This document shows positions 23,581-31,853 of a DNA stretch of 40,901 bases, one piece after another. Every line of letters begins with the position of its first letter. The stretch's first letter is position 1. The notes beneath the pieces were generated by a model. That model worked only from the letters and a program-made list of their open reading frames with translations. It ran no database searches and was not told the DNA's origin. The translations under genes and the position numbers were made by a program. This stretch comes from Sphaerochaetaceae bacterium (GTDB lineage: Bacteria; Spirochaetota; Spirochaetia; Sphaerochaetales; Sphaerochaetaceae): assembly GCA_024405015.1 (NCBI GenBank), contig JAKSPE010000016.1:1-40901 (forward strand), written 5' to 3'.

Positions 23581-24609
23581 ATGGATGAGAAGGGAAGACT
23601 TGGTGTCGGAATCCACGGAACCGGCAGCGTCGCCATCCAGCATGCTGCAGGTTTTGCTTCCAACCCGAATACTTACATCGCCGCTGTCTGCGGCAGAAGC
23701 ATGGACAGCGCTATGCGCTTTGTCGCATCCAATTGTCCAGGAGTCAAGGTCTATGACCACCTGGAGGATATGCTCAACGATCCAGCGGTCGACATTGTCA
23801 CAGAGTGCATGCCAAACTACATGCATGCCCAGGATGCCATTTTGAGCCTTGAGGCTGACAAGCACCTTCTTCTGGAAAAGCCTGCAGGCATCACCTTCGA
23901 GGAAACTGATGCGCTGTATGCAGCTGCCAAGAAAAGCGCCAAGAAGACGGTCGTCAGCTTCGTCGGTCGCTGGGAGCCGCTTCTCATCAACCTCAGAAAA
24001 CTTGTGCAGGAGAAGGCCATTGGTGACATCTTCTTCTGTGGCTGTGACTATTGGCACGGCATCAAGACCACCTTTGCCAGCTACAACTGGATTCGCCAGC
24101 AGAAGTTCGCAGGCGGCGCCATGATCACAGGAGGCTGCCATGCTGCCGACAATGCCCGCTACCTTAATGGCGACATTGTGGAGGTCAGTGCATTCTCCAC
24201 CAACTACCGACCTGATTTTGACTATCAGACAACTCTCAGTGCCTCTGTTCGCTACAAGAACGGCTCTGTGGGACGCCTTTCTGCATGCCTTGATGGTGTG
24301 AACTATCCATATCAGGCAAACATTGACGTTCTCGGCTCTGAGGGCGCCATCCGAAACAACCGCTTCTGGTCCAAGAAGCTTTTCCCAATGCAGGAGAAGT
24401 GGATTGACCTTCCAATGCAGGGACCTGAGACCGGTAATGTCTCATGCCACCCATTCAAGAACGAGATCGACGATTTTGTCGCTTCCATTTTGCATGACAC
24501 ACCGGTCTACTCGGACCTCTGCGATGCTGTGAAGTCCATGGATGTCGTTCTTGCTATTACCGAGTCCGCAAGGACCGGAAAGCCAATGATGGTCAAAGAG
24601 AGAACATGA
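23581..24609 (+). CDS. Gfo/Idh/MocA-family NAD(P)-dependent oxidoreductase
   Basis: This 342-residue protein has an N-terminal Rossmann fold (GVGIHGTGS at about residues 8-16) and the family EKP motif at 99-101, whose lysine is catalytic. The C-terminal alpha/beta domain has GGCHAADNARYL in the place of the active-site GGxxxHxxD motif. Such enzymes oxidise hydroxyls of sugars, inositols or sugar acids. It starts 5 bases after the ATPase gene and its stop overlaps the creatininase-like gene in ATGA. The neighbouring transporter suggests that it acts on the imported compound or a close derivative. Confidence 0.92.
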   Translation: MDEKGRLGVGIHGTGSVAIQHAAGFASNPNTYIAAVCGRSMDSAMRFVASNCPGVKVYDHLEDMLNDPAVDIVTECMPNYMHAQDAILSLEADKHLLLEKPAGITFEETDALYAAAKKSAKKTVVSFVGRWEPLLINLRKLVQEKAIGDIFFCGCDYWHGIKTTFASYNWIRQQKFAGGAMITGGCHAADNARYLNGDIVEVSAFSTNYRPDFDYQTTLSASVRYKNGSVGRLSACLDGVNYPYQANIDVLGSEGAIRNNRFWSKKLFPMQEKWIDLPMQGPETGNVSCHPFKNEIDDFVASILHDTPVYSDLCDAVKSMDVVLAITESARTGKPMMVKERT

Positions 24610-25361
24610 GTCGTTTCGTCGCGCTTCTTACTGCCCAGGAACTCACAGATGCCCTTAAGAGCACAAATGGTGTGATCATCCCCATCGCATCCATGGAGCA
24701 GTGTGGACTGCATGGTGCAACCGGAATCGATGTGAAGGTAGCCGACCATGTGGCTCCTCTTTTGGCAGAAAAGTGCAACATGCTCGTCGCTCCTACCGTA
24801 CCTTACGGTGATACTCTGGAGATGAGTGGCTACCCGGGAACCGTGCATGTGCCAACCGAGTATCTTGGAAACCTTTACCTCAGTATCGCTTCCTCCTATT
24901 TTGCAAGCGGTGCCCGCAATGTCGTGTTTCTGGCAACCCATTCGCTGAACACCAGAGCTGCTGACTATGCCTGTCGAATTCTTTACAGTGCAAAGAAAAA
25001 CGCCATGTTCGTCGATTTCTGGAAGGCATGTTCCCAGATCTCCAAGGACATTCTGACCGACAAGGTCTATGGAACAGGTCATGGTGCGGAGCAGATTTCA
25101 AGTGTTGCCATGGCAGTGTGTCCGGATCTGATCCGAAAGGACAAGGCAGCAAACGAAGCTCCAAAGGCTGCCCTTGCCAAGAAGGTTGCCCACATCTACG
25201 GTTCAGCCAATGTCTGTACCGCCTACGGGAACTTTGATGACTACAGCACCACCGGAAGCTGGGGTGACATCTCGGCTGCAAGTGCCGAGAAGGGAAGTCT
25301 TATTATCGAGAAGGCTGTGGAGCATATGGCATCTAGCGTCTTGGACGTACTGGAGGCTTAG
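24606..25361 (+). CDS. Creatininase-family amidohydrolase, divergent metal site
   Basis: This 251-residue protein matches the creatininase fold, whose members hydrolyse cyclic or linear amides with two metals. The first metal motif, usually EQHGPH, reads EQCGLH at residues 31-36. Glu31, His36 and Asp42 are kept, but the second histidine is Cys33. The NGHGGN region reads THSLNT (111-116) with His112, and GHGAEQISS near 158-166 supplies Glu162. The cysteine may change metal choice or activity. It is coupled to the oxidoreductase by ATGA and to the TauE/SafE gene with no gap. Amide cleavage of the imported compound is the likely role. Confidence 0.82.
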   Translation: MSRFVALLTAQELTDALKSTNGVIIPIASMEQCGLHGATGIDVKVADHVAPLLAEKCNMLVAPTVPYGDTLEMSGYPGTVHVPTEYLGNLYLSIASSYFASGARNVVFLATHSLNTRAADYACRILYSAKKNAMFVDFWKACSQISKDILTDKVYGTGHGAEQISSVAMAVCPDLIRKDKAANEAPKAALAKKVAHIYGSANVCTAYGNFDDYSTTGSWGDISAASAEKGSLIIEKAVEHMASSVLDVLEA

Positions 25362-26093
25362 GTGAACTATCTCATTTTGGGAGTCATCGCATTCATTGCC
25401 GCCTTTGTGCAGGCGACCATGGGCTTTGGTGCCGGTGTGATTCTGGTAAACGTCATGCCGCTCTTTTTCCCATACTCCAAGGCCATTGCCCTCATGCAGG
25501 CAAGCATTCTGTTTCTCAACATCGTGTTTTCCATCAAGTACCGAAAGAAGATCCGTTGGGATGTCCTGGTGCCTGCCCTGATTCCTGGAACCGTGTTAGG
25601 ACTTCTGTTTACCTTCTGGTCGGTTGCCATTGATGTGGCCATTTTGACCGTTGCCCTTGGTGTGGCGTTCATCGCACTTTCCATCTACACACTGGCTTTG
25701 GCCGATAAGGTGCACGTAAAGCCAAGTAAGACCAACGGTTTCATCCTGGGCTCCTGCTCAGGTCTTACCAATGCGTTCTTCGGCTTTGCAGGCCCTCCGG
25801 TTGCTGCATACTTTGCACCGTCGCTGGAAGACAACCTGGAATACTTTGTGACATCTCAGTTCTTTTTCATGTGCTCCAGTGCCGCCTGCATCGTTGCAAG
25901 GTTCTTCTCCGGCATCTATGAGGTGTCCGACCTGCCGATGCTGGGACTTCTGGTTGCCTGTCTTGGTGCGGGAATGCTTTCAGGAGTCGGGCTTCTGAAG
26001 AAGGCCGACGGAAAGGTTCTGAAGAAACTGATCTATGGGTTCATTGGATTGAACGGAGTTTATATAATAGTCAAAGAGTTGATTGCTCACTAA
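25362..26093 (+). CDS. TauE/SafE-family membrane transporter
   Basis: This 243-residue inner-membrane protein has about seven to eight hydrophobic helices and the family features QATMGFGAGVILV near the N-terminus and FGFAGPPVAAYF in the second half. TauE/SafE proteins move sulfonates, sulfite or other small organic anions, usually outward. A GTG start directly follows the creatininase-like stop, with GGAGG upstream. Inside a catabolic run it may export a by-product, such as a small acid or sulfonate, released from the substrate. The direction and cargo are inferred. Confidence 0.88.
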   Translation: MNYLILGVIAFIAAFVQATMGFGAGVILVNVMPLFFPYSKAIALMQASILFLNIVFSIKYRKKIRWDVLVPALIPGTVLGLLFTFWSVAIDVAILTVALGVAFIALSIYTLALADKVHVKPSKTNGFILGSCSGLTNAFFGFAGPPVAAYFAPSLEDNLEYFVTSQFFFMCSSAACIVARFFSGIYEVSDLPMLGLLVACLGAGMLSGVGLLKKADGKVLKKLIYGFIGLNGVYIIVKELIAH

Positions 26094-26112
26094 TTCATAG
26101 GAGTATTGATAG

Positions 26113-26928
26113 ATGTTTACAATTACTGGTTTTGCAGATGAACTTGGTCCTGATTTCGAGTCCCAGATGAAAGTCTGGAGCGAGATGGGCCTCAAATATT
26201 TTGAACTGAGATCCGCATGGGGTACAAACGTCATGCTTCTGACCGATGAACAGGTCTACAAGGTCAAGGAGATTGCCGACCGCTATGGCATCAAGGTCTC
26301 CTGTATCGGTTCCCCAATCGGAAAGACGAACATCGAAGATCCGATTGACTTTGAGATGAAGCGCCTGGAGCGTGCCTTCTGGATGGCAAAACTCTTCGGT
26401 TGTGGTAGGGTTCGTGTCTTCTCCTTCTATTGTAAGGAAGGCTCCATTCTTGACCACCGAGAGGAGGTCATGGACCGCCTTTCCAAGATGGCAGCTTTTG
26501 CTGCAGAGAACGGCATTGAGCTTCTGCACGAGAACGAGGCCAATATCTATGGCCAGTACAGCAGAGAGAGCGCTGAGATTGCAGCCACACTGAAGTCCAA
26601 GTACTTTGGCCTGGTCTTTGACCCAGCCAACTATTCTGTGGCCAAGGAAGACGCTCTTGAGGCCGAGAAGAACATGCATCCTTACATTACCTATTTCCAC
26701 TGTAAGGACTACTCCGGACACGACATGGACATGGCAATTCCGGGAACAGGTGTCTCTTACATCCCTGAGGTCTTGGACAGACTCAGAGAGCGTGACATGT
26801 TCGTTTCCATGGAGCCACATCTGGACCATGCCGGTCAGTTCGGCGGACAGACTGCGCCAGAGAAATACAAGGAAGCCGTACAGGCTGTGAAGGATATACT
26901 CGACAGATTGCAGATTAAGTGGCAGTAA
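26113..26928 (+). CDS. TIM-barrel sugar phosphate isomerase/epimerase family protein
   Basis: This 271-residue protein belongs to the AP-endonuclease-2-like TIM-barrel family that includes xylose isomerase-like, IolE/IolI and keto-sugar epimerase enzymes. Metal-binding positions are visible in LLHENEA (Glu in the middle of the chain), FDPAN (Asp) and YFHCKDY (His), with the late SMEPH supplying another Glu. The ATG follows AGGAG. It sits between a transporter gene and an oxidoreductase. Isomerisation of the keto-sugar made by a Gfo/Idh enzyme is the usual logic of such pairs. Confidence 0.88.
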   Translation: MFTITGFADELGPDFESQMKVWSEMGLKYFELRSAWGTNVMLLTDEQVYKVKEIADRYGIKVSCIGSPIGKTNIEDPIDFEMKRLERAFWMAKLFGCGRVRVFSFYCKEGSILDHREEVMDRLSKMAAFAAENGIELLHENEANIYGQYSRESAEIAATLKSKYFGLVFDPANYSVAKEDALEAEKNMHPYITYFHCKDYSGHDMDMAIPGTGVSYIPEVLDRLRERDMFVSMEPHLDHAGQFGGQTAPEKYKEAVQAVKDILDRLQIKWQ

Positions 26929-26946
26929 GACGCCAAGGGGATTTCT

Positions 26947-27993
26947 ATGAAGACTAGAGGTTTTGGAATTATCGGTTGTGGCATGATCTCTGAGTTCCAT
27001 GCGCAGGCAATTGAGCACATGGAAGGTGTTCGCCTTGTGGCTGGCTTTGATCCTGTTCCGGGAAGGGCAGCCAAGTTCGGCGAGGCCCACAACTGTCTGG
27101 GCTATGAGAAGCTTGAGGAGTTTCTTGCCAACCCTGACATTGACATCGTCACGGTTGCCACTCCATCCGGTCTTCACCTGGACGGTGCCTTGGCTGCTGC
27201 AAATGCCAAGAAGCACGTGATTGTCGAAAAGCCTCTGGAAATCACCCCAGAGCGCTGTGCACAGATCATTGAAGCCTGCAAGAAGAACAATGTGCAGCTT
27301 TCCGGTGTCTTCCCATCCCGTTACCATGCCTCCGCACAGCAGGTCAAAAAGGCCATCGACGAAGGTCGTTTTGGAAAGATCGTCTTCGCAGAAGCCTCCA
27401 TCAAGTGGTTCCGCAGCCAGGAGTACTACGACAGTGGTGCATGGCGTGGCACCTGGAAGATGGACGGTGGCGGATGCTTCATGAATCAGGGCATCCACGC
27501 CATTGACCTTCTGCAGTGGTTCATGGGACCTGTCGATGAGGTTACCGCCTACTGTGAGACCATCGGTCACGAGCGCATCGAGGTCGAGGATACTGCAGCA
27601 GCTGTTCTGAAGTTCAAAAACGGAGCTCTTGGCGCCATCTGCGGTACCACCTGTGCCTATCCGGGCCTGTTCAAGCGCATGGAGATCCTGGGAACAAAGG
27701 GAAGTGTCATCATCGAGGAAGAGGACATCGTCAAGTGGCGTTTTGAAGAAGAGACAGCCGAAGATGAGAACATCCGAAAAGAGTTCGGTCATGCCAACAA
27801 TTTCGGAGGTGGTGCCTCTGACCCATCTGCCATCAGCTATGTTCCTCACCAGAAACTCTTTGAAGCCTTTGTGAAATCCCTTGAGGATGGTACCGAACCT
27901 GAGGTCGGTGGCGAAAGTGCCAGCAAGTCCGTTGAGATCATCTGCGCCGCCTATGAAAGTGCCAGAACCGGAAAAGCTGTCAAGCTGAGCTGA
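26947..27993 (+). CDS. Gfo/Idh/MocA-family oxidoreductase, second in the run
   Basis: This 348-residue protein has the Rossmann motif GIIGCGMIS at about residues 7-15 and the EKPLE motif near 96-100. The C-terminal active-site stretch is GGGCFMNQGIHAIDLLQW, with the usual histidine and aspartate. It differs from the oxidoreductase at 23581 in both domains, so the two probably act on different intermediates, for example oxidation followed later by reduction of the same carbon after isomerisation. Confidence 0.93.
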   Translation: MKTRGFGIIGCGMISEFHAQAIEHMEGVRLVAGFDPVPGRAAKFGEAHNCLGYEKLEEFLANPDIDIVTVATPSGLHLDGALAAANAKKHVIVEKPLEITPERCAQIIEACKKNNVQLSGVFPSRYHASAQQVKKAIDEGRFGKIVFAEASIKWFRSQEYYDSGAWRGTWKMDGGGCFMNQGIHAIDLLQWFMGPVDEVTAYCETIGHERIEVEDTAAAVLKFKNGALGAICGTTCAYPGLFKRMEILGTKGSVIIEEEDIVKWRFEEETAEDENIRKEFGHANNFGGGASDPSAISYVPHQKLFEAFVKSLEDGTEPEVGGESASKSVEIICAAYESARTGKAVKLS

Positions 27994-28003
27994 GAGGAAA
28001 CAG

Positions 28004-29197
28004 ATGATTATCCGTAATGCCAAAGTGGTCCTGAAAGATCGCGTCATTGAAAAGGGCTATGTCGAAATCCAAGACGGTCGCATTGCACAAATCGGCGAGG
28101 GGGTTCCTGTCGCCGGCTGTGGTGCCTTGGATGCACAGGGCATGTACCTGTCTCCTGGCTTTGTCGACCTCCATTCCCATGGAAGTGGCAACATCGATTT
28201 CATGGACTGTGACCCAGAGAAGATTCTACAGTCTGCCAGAAGCTATGCTGTGCACGGAACCACAACGGTTCTTCCAACCACAGAGTGCTGTGCCTGGAAC
28301 TACCTGTATGAGTTCATTGATATCATGAAAGGCCTCAGACGCGACGGACATCTCGAAGGTCGGGATGCAAACGGCATGGCCATTGCCAAGATGCCTGGCA
28401 TCCATTTTGAAGGTCCATACTTTTCCATGGAGCAGCGTGGAGCTCAGGACCCTCGTTACATCCAACTTCCTTCCGATGGTGAGTACAAGCGCGTCTATGA
28501 GGCCTGTGAGGGCCTGATGATGCGTTTCTCCGTCGCTCCTGAGACAGAAGGCGCCTTGGACTGTATCCGCTATTTTGCAGACAAGGGTATTCTGGTATCA
28601 GGTGCCCATACAAACGCAATCTACGACGAGATTTCAAAGGGCTACGACGCAGGAATGAGACAGCTGACACATTTTTACAGCGGAATGTCCTCACTAACTA
28701 GAGTCGGCGGTTTCCGTGTTCTGGGAGCCATTGAAAGCGGCTACCTGATCGATGACCTTTTTGTGGAGCTCATCTGTGACGCAAAGCACCTTCCACCAGA
28801 GCTGCTTCAGATGATTTTCAAGTGCAAGCGCCATGACCGCATCACTGCATGCTCCGACAGCATGCGCGGAGCGGGGGCAGGAGAGGGCCCTTCCATTTTG
28901 GGTTCTCTCCGAGATGGAAGTCCTTGCATCGTCGAAGACGGTGTTGCTAAGGTCCTGGACCGCAGCTGCTTTGCAGGAAGCGTCGCAACCGGTGATGTTC
29001 TGGCTCGTACGCTGATCAAGACCGTAGGCTTGGACCCAAGTGAGATGTCCAGGGTCCTTTGTCTTCAGCCAGCCCAGCTTGTGGGACTGGATCAGAAGGT
29101 CGGATCCATTGAAGTGGGAAAGCAGGCAGACTTGGTTCTGTTTGATGATGATGTGAATGTGAAGAACGTTTTCATAGATGGAAAGGAAGTGAAATGA
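28004..29197 (+). CDS. NagA-like N-acetylhexosamine-6-phosphate deacetylase
   Basis: This 397-residue amidohydrolase resembles N-acetylglucosamine-6-phosphate deacetylase, which removes acetate to give the amino sugar phosphate. DLHSHGSG holds His57 and His59. HFEGPYF gives Glu136, SGAHTNA gives His202, LTHFYSGM gives His223 and ACSDSM gives catalytic Asp285. All the usual NagA metal and catalytic positions are thus filled. The usual FNAM stretch reads YSGM, so the sugar pocket may differ. Its stop overlaps the nagB-like start in ATGA, a strong sign that the two steps are consecutive. Confidence 0.88.
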   Translation: MIIRNAKVVLKDRVIEKGYVEIQDGRIAQIGEGVPVAGCGALDAQGMYLSPGFVDLHSHGSGNIDFMDCDPEKILQSARSYAVHGTTTVLPTTECCAWNYLYEFIDIMKGLRRDGHLEGRDANGMAIAKMPGIHFEGPYFSMEQRGAQDPRYIQLPSDGEYKRVYEACEGLMMRFSVAPETEGALDCIRYFADKGILVSGAHTNAIYDEISKGYDAGMRQLTHFYSGMSSLTRVGGFRVLGAIESGYLIDDLFVELICDAKHLPPELLQMIFKCKRHDRITACSDSMRGAGAGEGPSILGSLRDGSPCIVEDGVAKVLDRSCFAGSVATGDVLARTLIKTVGLDPSEMSRVLCLQPAQLVGLDQKVGSIEVGKQADLVLFDDDVNVKNVFIDGKEVK

Positions 29198-29952
29198 AAC
29201 AGTTTAAAGTCGATAAACTCAATGTCGTCATTGAGGATACCAATGAAATGATGGGCAAGACCGCCGCAAAGGCCATTGCAAAGGAACTGATTGCGCTTGG
29301 AAAGACCAAGGACACCATTCGTGTCATGTTTGCAGCAGCTCCATCCCAGAACACAACCCTGGCAGCTCTTCTTGAGGAGAAGAACGTTCCATGGGAGAAG
29401 ATCGAAGCCTTCCACATGGATGAGTATGTCGGAATCTCCCCAAAGCAGAGCCAGAGCTTTCGTAACTTTCTGAATGTGGCAATTTTTGAGAAGAAGCCGT
29501 TCAAGGCTGTGCATCTGATTCCAGCCGATGCTCCTGATACTGTGAAGGCTGCCTCTGATTACGAGGCACTTCTTCGCGAGAAGCCTTTGGACATGGTGGT
29601 CCTTGGCATTGGTGAGAACGGTCACATCGCCTTCAACGACCCACCATTTTCCAAGTTCGATGACGAGCATTACACACGCATCATCGATATGGCAGAGCGC
29701 TCACGAATCCAGCAGGTCAATGACGGCTGTTTTGCAAAGCTCGATGACGTTCCAAAGTCAGCCATCACCGTCACCATTCCAGCCTTCCGTGCTGCTGGAG
29801 CTCTGCATTGTGTGGTTCCGAACAACCGCAAGGCTCAGGCTGTCAAGGATACTCTCCAGGGTCCTATCACAGAGTCCTGCCCAGCCTCCATTCTCAGAAC
29901 CCATGACAATGCAACCCTATACATTGATGCAGAAAGCGCATCCTTGCTGTAA
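29194..29952 (+). CDS. Glucosamine-6-phosphate deaminase family (NagB-like)
   Basis: This 252-residue protein matches NagB, which converts glucosamine 6-phosphate into fructose 6-phosphate and ammonia. FHMDEYVG gives the proton-transfer Asp76. GIGENGHIAFNDP at about 138-150 contains the ring-opening His144. The length is near that of NagB rather than of 6-phosphogluconolactonase. It is the last gene of the run and is followed by a good terminator. Because NagA- and NagB-like enzymes close the run, the pathway probably ends in a hexosamine phosphate or an isomer of it. Confidence 0.88.
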   Translation: MKQFKVDKLNVVIEDTNEMMGKTAAKAIAKELIALGKTKDTIRVMFAAAPSQNTTLAALLEEKNVPWEKIEAFHMDEYVGISPKQSQSFRNFLNVAIFEKKPFKAVHLIPADAPDTVKAASDYEALLREKPLDMVVLGIGENGHIAFNDPPFSKFDDEHYTRIIDMAERSRIQQVNDGCFAKLDDVPKSAITVTIPAFRAAGALHCVVPNNRKAQAVKDTLQGPITESCPASILRTHDNATLYIDAESASLL

Positions 29953-29983
29953 TTGCAAGTCTGTATTGTAATTGACTTACAGG

Positions 29984-30012
29984 ACGCTGGCCGAAAGGCT
30001 GGCGTTTTTTAT
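29984..30012 (+). terminator. Intrinsic terminator at the end of the catabolic run
   Basis: ACGCTGGCC (29984-29992) and GGCTGGCGT (29997-30005) pair over 9 bases with two wobbles around GAAA, followed by TTTTTTATT. Confidence 0.9.
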
Positions 30013-30023
30013 TCGTTCCATAC

Positions 30024-30052
30024 TTGAAATACCCTAAAATATAGGGTAGTAT
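30024..30052 (+). promoter_or_regulatory. Promoter and autoregulatory operator of the HigBA-type pair
   Basis: TTGAAA (30024-30029) and TAGTAT (30047-30052) are 17 bases apart. The inverted repeat TACCCTAAAATATAGGGTA (30030-30048) fills the spacer exactly, so an antitoxin dimer bound there would block RNA polymerase. The toxin ATG follows the -10 box by 6 bases, which again implies a leaderless transcript. Confidence 0.78.
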
Positions 30053-30058
30053 ATCAGC

Positions 30059-30436
30059 ATGGAACCATACAATACAAAAAGGGAATTTGTAACACTACCA
30101 TCATTTTTCTCGAAGTGGAAAGACCTTGGACTTACCGAGGAGGATTTGCGACTATTGGAAATCTCTCTCTTGGAAAACCCTAAAGTGGGCCCAGTCATGA
30201 AGTCTACTGGTGGAGTCCGAAAAATGCGATTCGCATTGGAAAACCGAGGAAAAAGTGGATCTATGAGAGTTATATACATCGATTTTGATGTTTATGAAAA
30301 AATATACTTCCTCGACGTATATCAAAAGTCATCGAAGGATAATCTTTCAATGGCTGAAAGAAATGAAATCCGAGTATTGGTTACTATTCTTGAAAAAACA
30401 TTAAAAAGGAAAGGTGAACAAAATGAGTCGATATGA
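30059..30436 (+). CDS. RelE/HigB-type toxin
   Basis: This 125-residue basic protein has the RelE/ParE-superfamily look. Helices at the N-terminus are followed by a beta sheet containing GGVRKMRFAL, SMRVIYIDF and IYFLDVYQKSSKDNLS. The C-terminal YxKxxK-like stretch matches HigB2/RelE-type mRNA interferases that cut mRNA in the ribosome. The gene precedes its antitoxin, the HigBA order, and overlaps it. No ribosome binding site is visible before the ATG, consistent with translation of a leaderless mRNA. Family placement is good, but cleavage specificity cannot be told. Confidence 0.85.
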   Translation: MEPYNTKREFVTLPSFFSKWKDLGLTEEDLRLLEISLLENPKVGPVMKSTGGVRKMRFALENRGKSGSMRVIYIDFDVYEKIYFLDVYQKSSKDNLSMAERNEIRVLVTILEKTLKRKGEQNESI

Positions 30437-30908
30437 AGAGATTCTGAAAGGTCTTGAAGAGGCAATAGAATTCGAAAAGGGAAATGTGAAACCCTCTAGA
30501 ATCAGCAAATTGAGTATTGCTTCAATTCCTGACTATAGTCCACAGGACATTAAGGAAATTCGTAACAGAACAGGATTGTCCCAATCTTCATTTGCCATGT
30601 GTATGGGGGTGACCAAGAAGGCGGTGGAAGCTTGGGAAGGGGGACGAAGCACTCCTGATGGTGCAGCTCGAAGAACTTTGGGGCTTGTCTCTGAAAAACC
30701 TGACTTCTTTGAAGTGAATGGGATACATCAATCAAGTTATTATTCAGACTGTGTATCTGAAAAGGTTGAGGAATATGGATCTCATAAGCCTGATCTGAAA
30801 CAGAAGAAGAATCGATTGCTTGAAGAGGTTGAAGTTCTTGAGCAGAAGATGGAGGATTCCGAACCAGTGGATTTCTCTCAACTTAGAAAGCTGATTATGG
30901 CACTGTAA
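30423..30908 (+). CDS. HigA-type XRE antitoxin with a C-terminal extension
   Basis: This 161-residue protein has an XRE helix-turn-helix at about residues 40-100, with RNRTGLSQSSFAMCMGVTKKAVEAWEGG. HigA antitoxins are usually near 100 residues, but here about 60 more follow. This tail is charged and ends in a predicted coiled coil (KQKKNRLLEEVEVLEQKM). The ATG at 30423 follows AAGGAAAGG and overlaps the toxin end. It should neutralise the upstream toxin and bind the palindrome in its promoter. The tail could strengthen dimerisation or sense a partner. Confidence 0.84.
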   Translation: MSRYEEILKGLEEAIEFEKGNVKPSRISKLSIASIPDYSPQDIKEIRNRTGLSQSSFAMCMGVTKKAVEAWEGGRSTPDGAARRTLGLVSEKPDFFEVNGIHQSSYYSDCVSEKVEEYGSHKPDLKQKKNRLLEEVEVLEQKMEDSEPVDFSQLRKLIMAL

Positions 30909-30924
30909 TACAACTCTGTATCAC

Positions 30925-30966
30925 AAAAAAAATGTCGCAGAAATTCCAATCTGCGACATTTTTCTT
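30925..30966. terminator. Bidirectional terminator between the HigBA pair and the second sugar operon
   Basis: AATGTCGCAGA (30931-30941) and TCTGCGACATT (30950-30960) form a perfect stem. An A-run on the left and a T-run on the right serve both strands. Confidence 0.93.
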
Positions 30967-30984
30967 TGTGTTTTGTGATGTTTC

Positions 30985-31839
30985 TCAGAACAGATCCTCG
31001 AAGCCCATCTTCTTGATGTTGGAGACGGAAAGCTTCAGGCAATCGAATGGGTCCTTGCCGTAGCAGGAATCCTGCTCGATAGGGAGATAGACTGCCTTGG
31101 ATGCGATGGATGCGCGGATGATCTCAGGCATATCAAGGTTTCCTTCTCCGATCTCGGCAAAGCGGATGCACTGCTCCTTGTGAAGAAGTTCCTGAGGGGA
31201 AGGCTCAATGTCCGGGAAGACGATCTTGAGGTCCTTGAGGTGAACCATGTCACAGCGACCATCAAGCTTCTTGATGTACTTGATTGGGTCTGCACCGCCT
31301 CTCTGTGCCCAGTGGACGTCAATCTCAAAGCCGACAAGCTCAGGATCTGTCTCGTCAATGAGAATGTCGTAACCGGTCTTGCCGTTGAACTTCTCAAATT
31401 CGAAGTGGTGGTTGTGGTAGTAGAGCTTCAGTCCATTGTCCTTGAGGATCTTACCATACTTGTTGAAGACCTCAGCAGCCTTATGGAAGCCTTCCTCGCT
31501 TCTCATGCAGGATCTTGGCATGAGGGAGTCTCTGACATAGGTGACTCCCAGCTTGTGGTTGACATCAATGATCTTGTCCAGATCTCTTACCAGGTCAAGG
31601 CCCTTGGCGCTCGGTCCGAACAGAGGCTCGAAGTTGCAGCTTGTGGACATGACTTTGACACCATGCTTTGCGCTGGCATCCAAAGTAGCCTTGATGAAGT
31701 CATCGGTCATATCAACCTGGGAAAGCTCGAAGTAGGAGATACCGGCATCCTTGACCTTCTCGAAGGTGTAGTCAGGACCCTTTTCCCACATGATGAATTT
31801 GACCATTGACATGTTCAATGCAATTTTTGCGTTACTCAT
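30985..31839 (-). CDS. TIM-barrel sugar phosphate isomerase/epimerase family protein
   Basis: This 284-residue protein has the xylose isomerase-like TIM-barrel sequence. YYHNHHFEF in the middle, FEIDVHWAQRGG after it and MVHLKDLK supply the usual Glu, Asp and His metal ligands, and the late IEQDS gives another Glu. It resembles isomerases that accompany Gfo/Idh dehydrogenases in sugar and inositol operons. It follows the oxidoreductase by 14 bases with its own TAGGAGA site, and is the last gene of the LacI-controlled operon before a bidirectional terminator. Confidence 0.88.
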   Translation of the reverse strand: MSNAKIALNMSMVKFIMWEKGPDYTFEKVKDAGISYFELSQVDMTDDFIKATLDASAKHGVKVMSTSCNFEPLFGPSAKGLDLVRDLDKIIDVNHKLGVTYVRDSLMPRSCMRSEEGFHKAAEVFNKYGKILKDNGLKLYYHNHHFEFEKFNGKTGYDILIDETDPELVGFEIDVHWAQRGGADPIKYIKKLDGRCDMVHLKDLKIVFPDIEPSPQELLHKEQCIRFAEIGEGNLDMPEIIRASIASKAVYLPIEQDSCYGKDPFDCLKLSVSNIKKMGFEDLF

Positions 31840-31853
31840 TTCTATCTCCTAAT

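Noticed and set aside
26095..28047. Long antisense open frame on the minus strand opposite the isomerase and oxidoreductase genes
   Set aside because: The plus-strand frames carry clear family motifs and ribosome binding sites. The antisense frame has no recognisable domain and is explained by codon bias of the coding strand.
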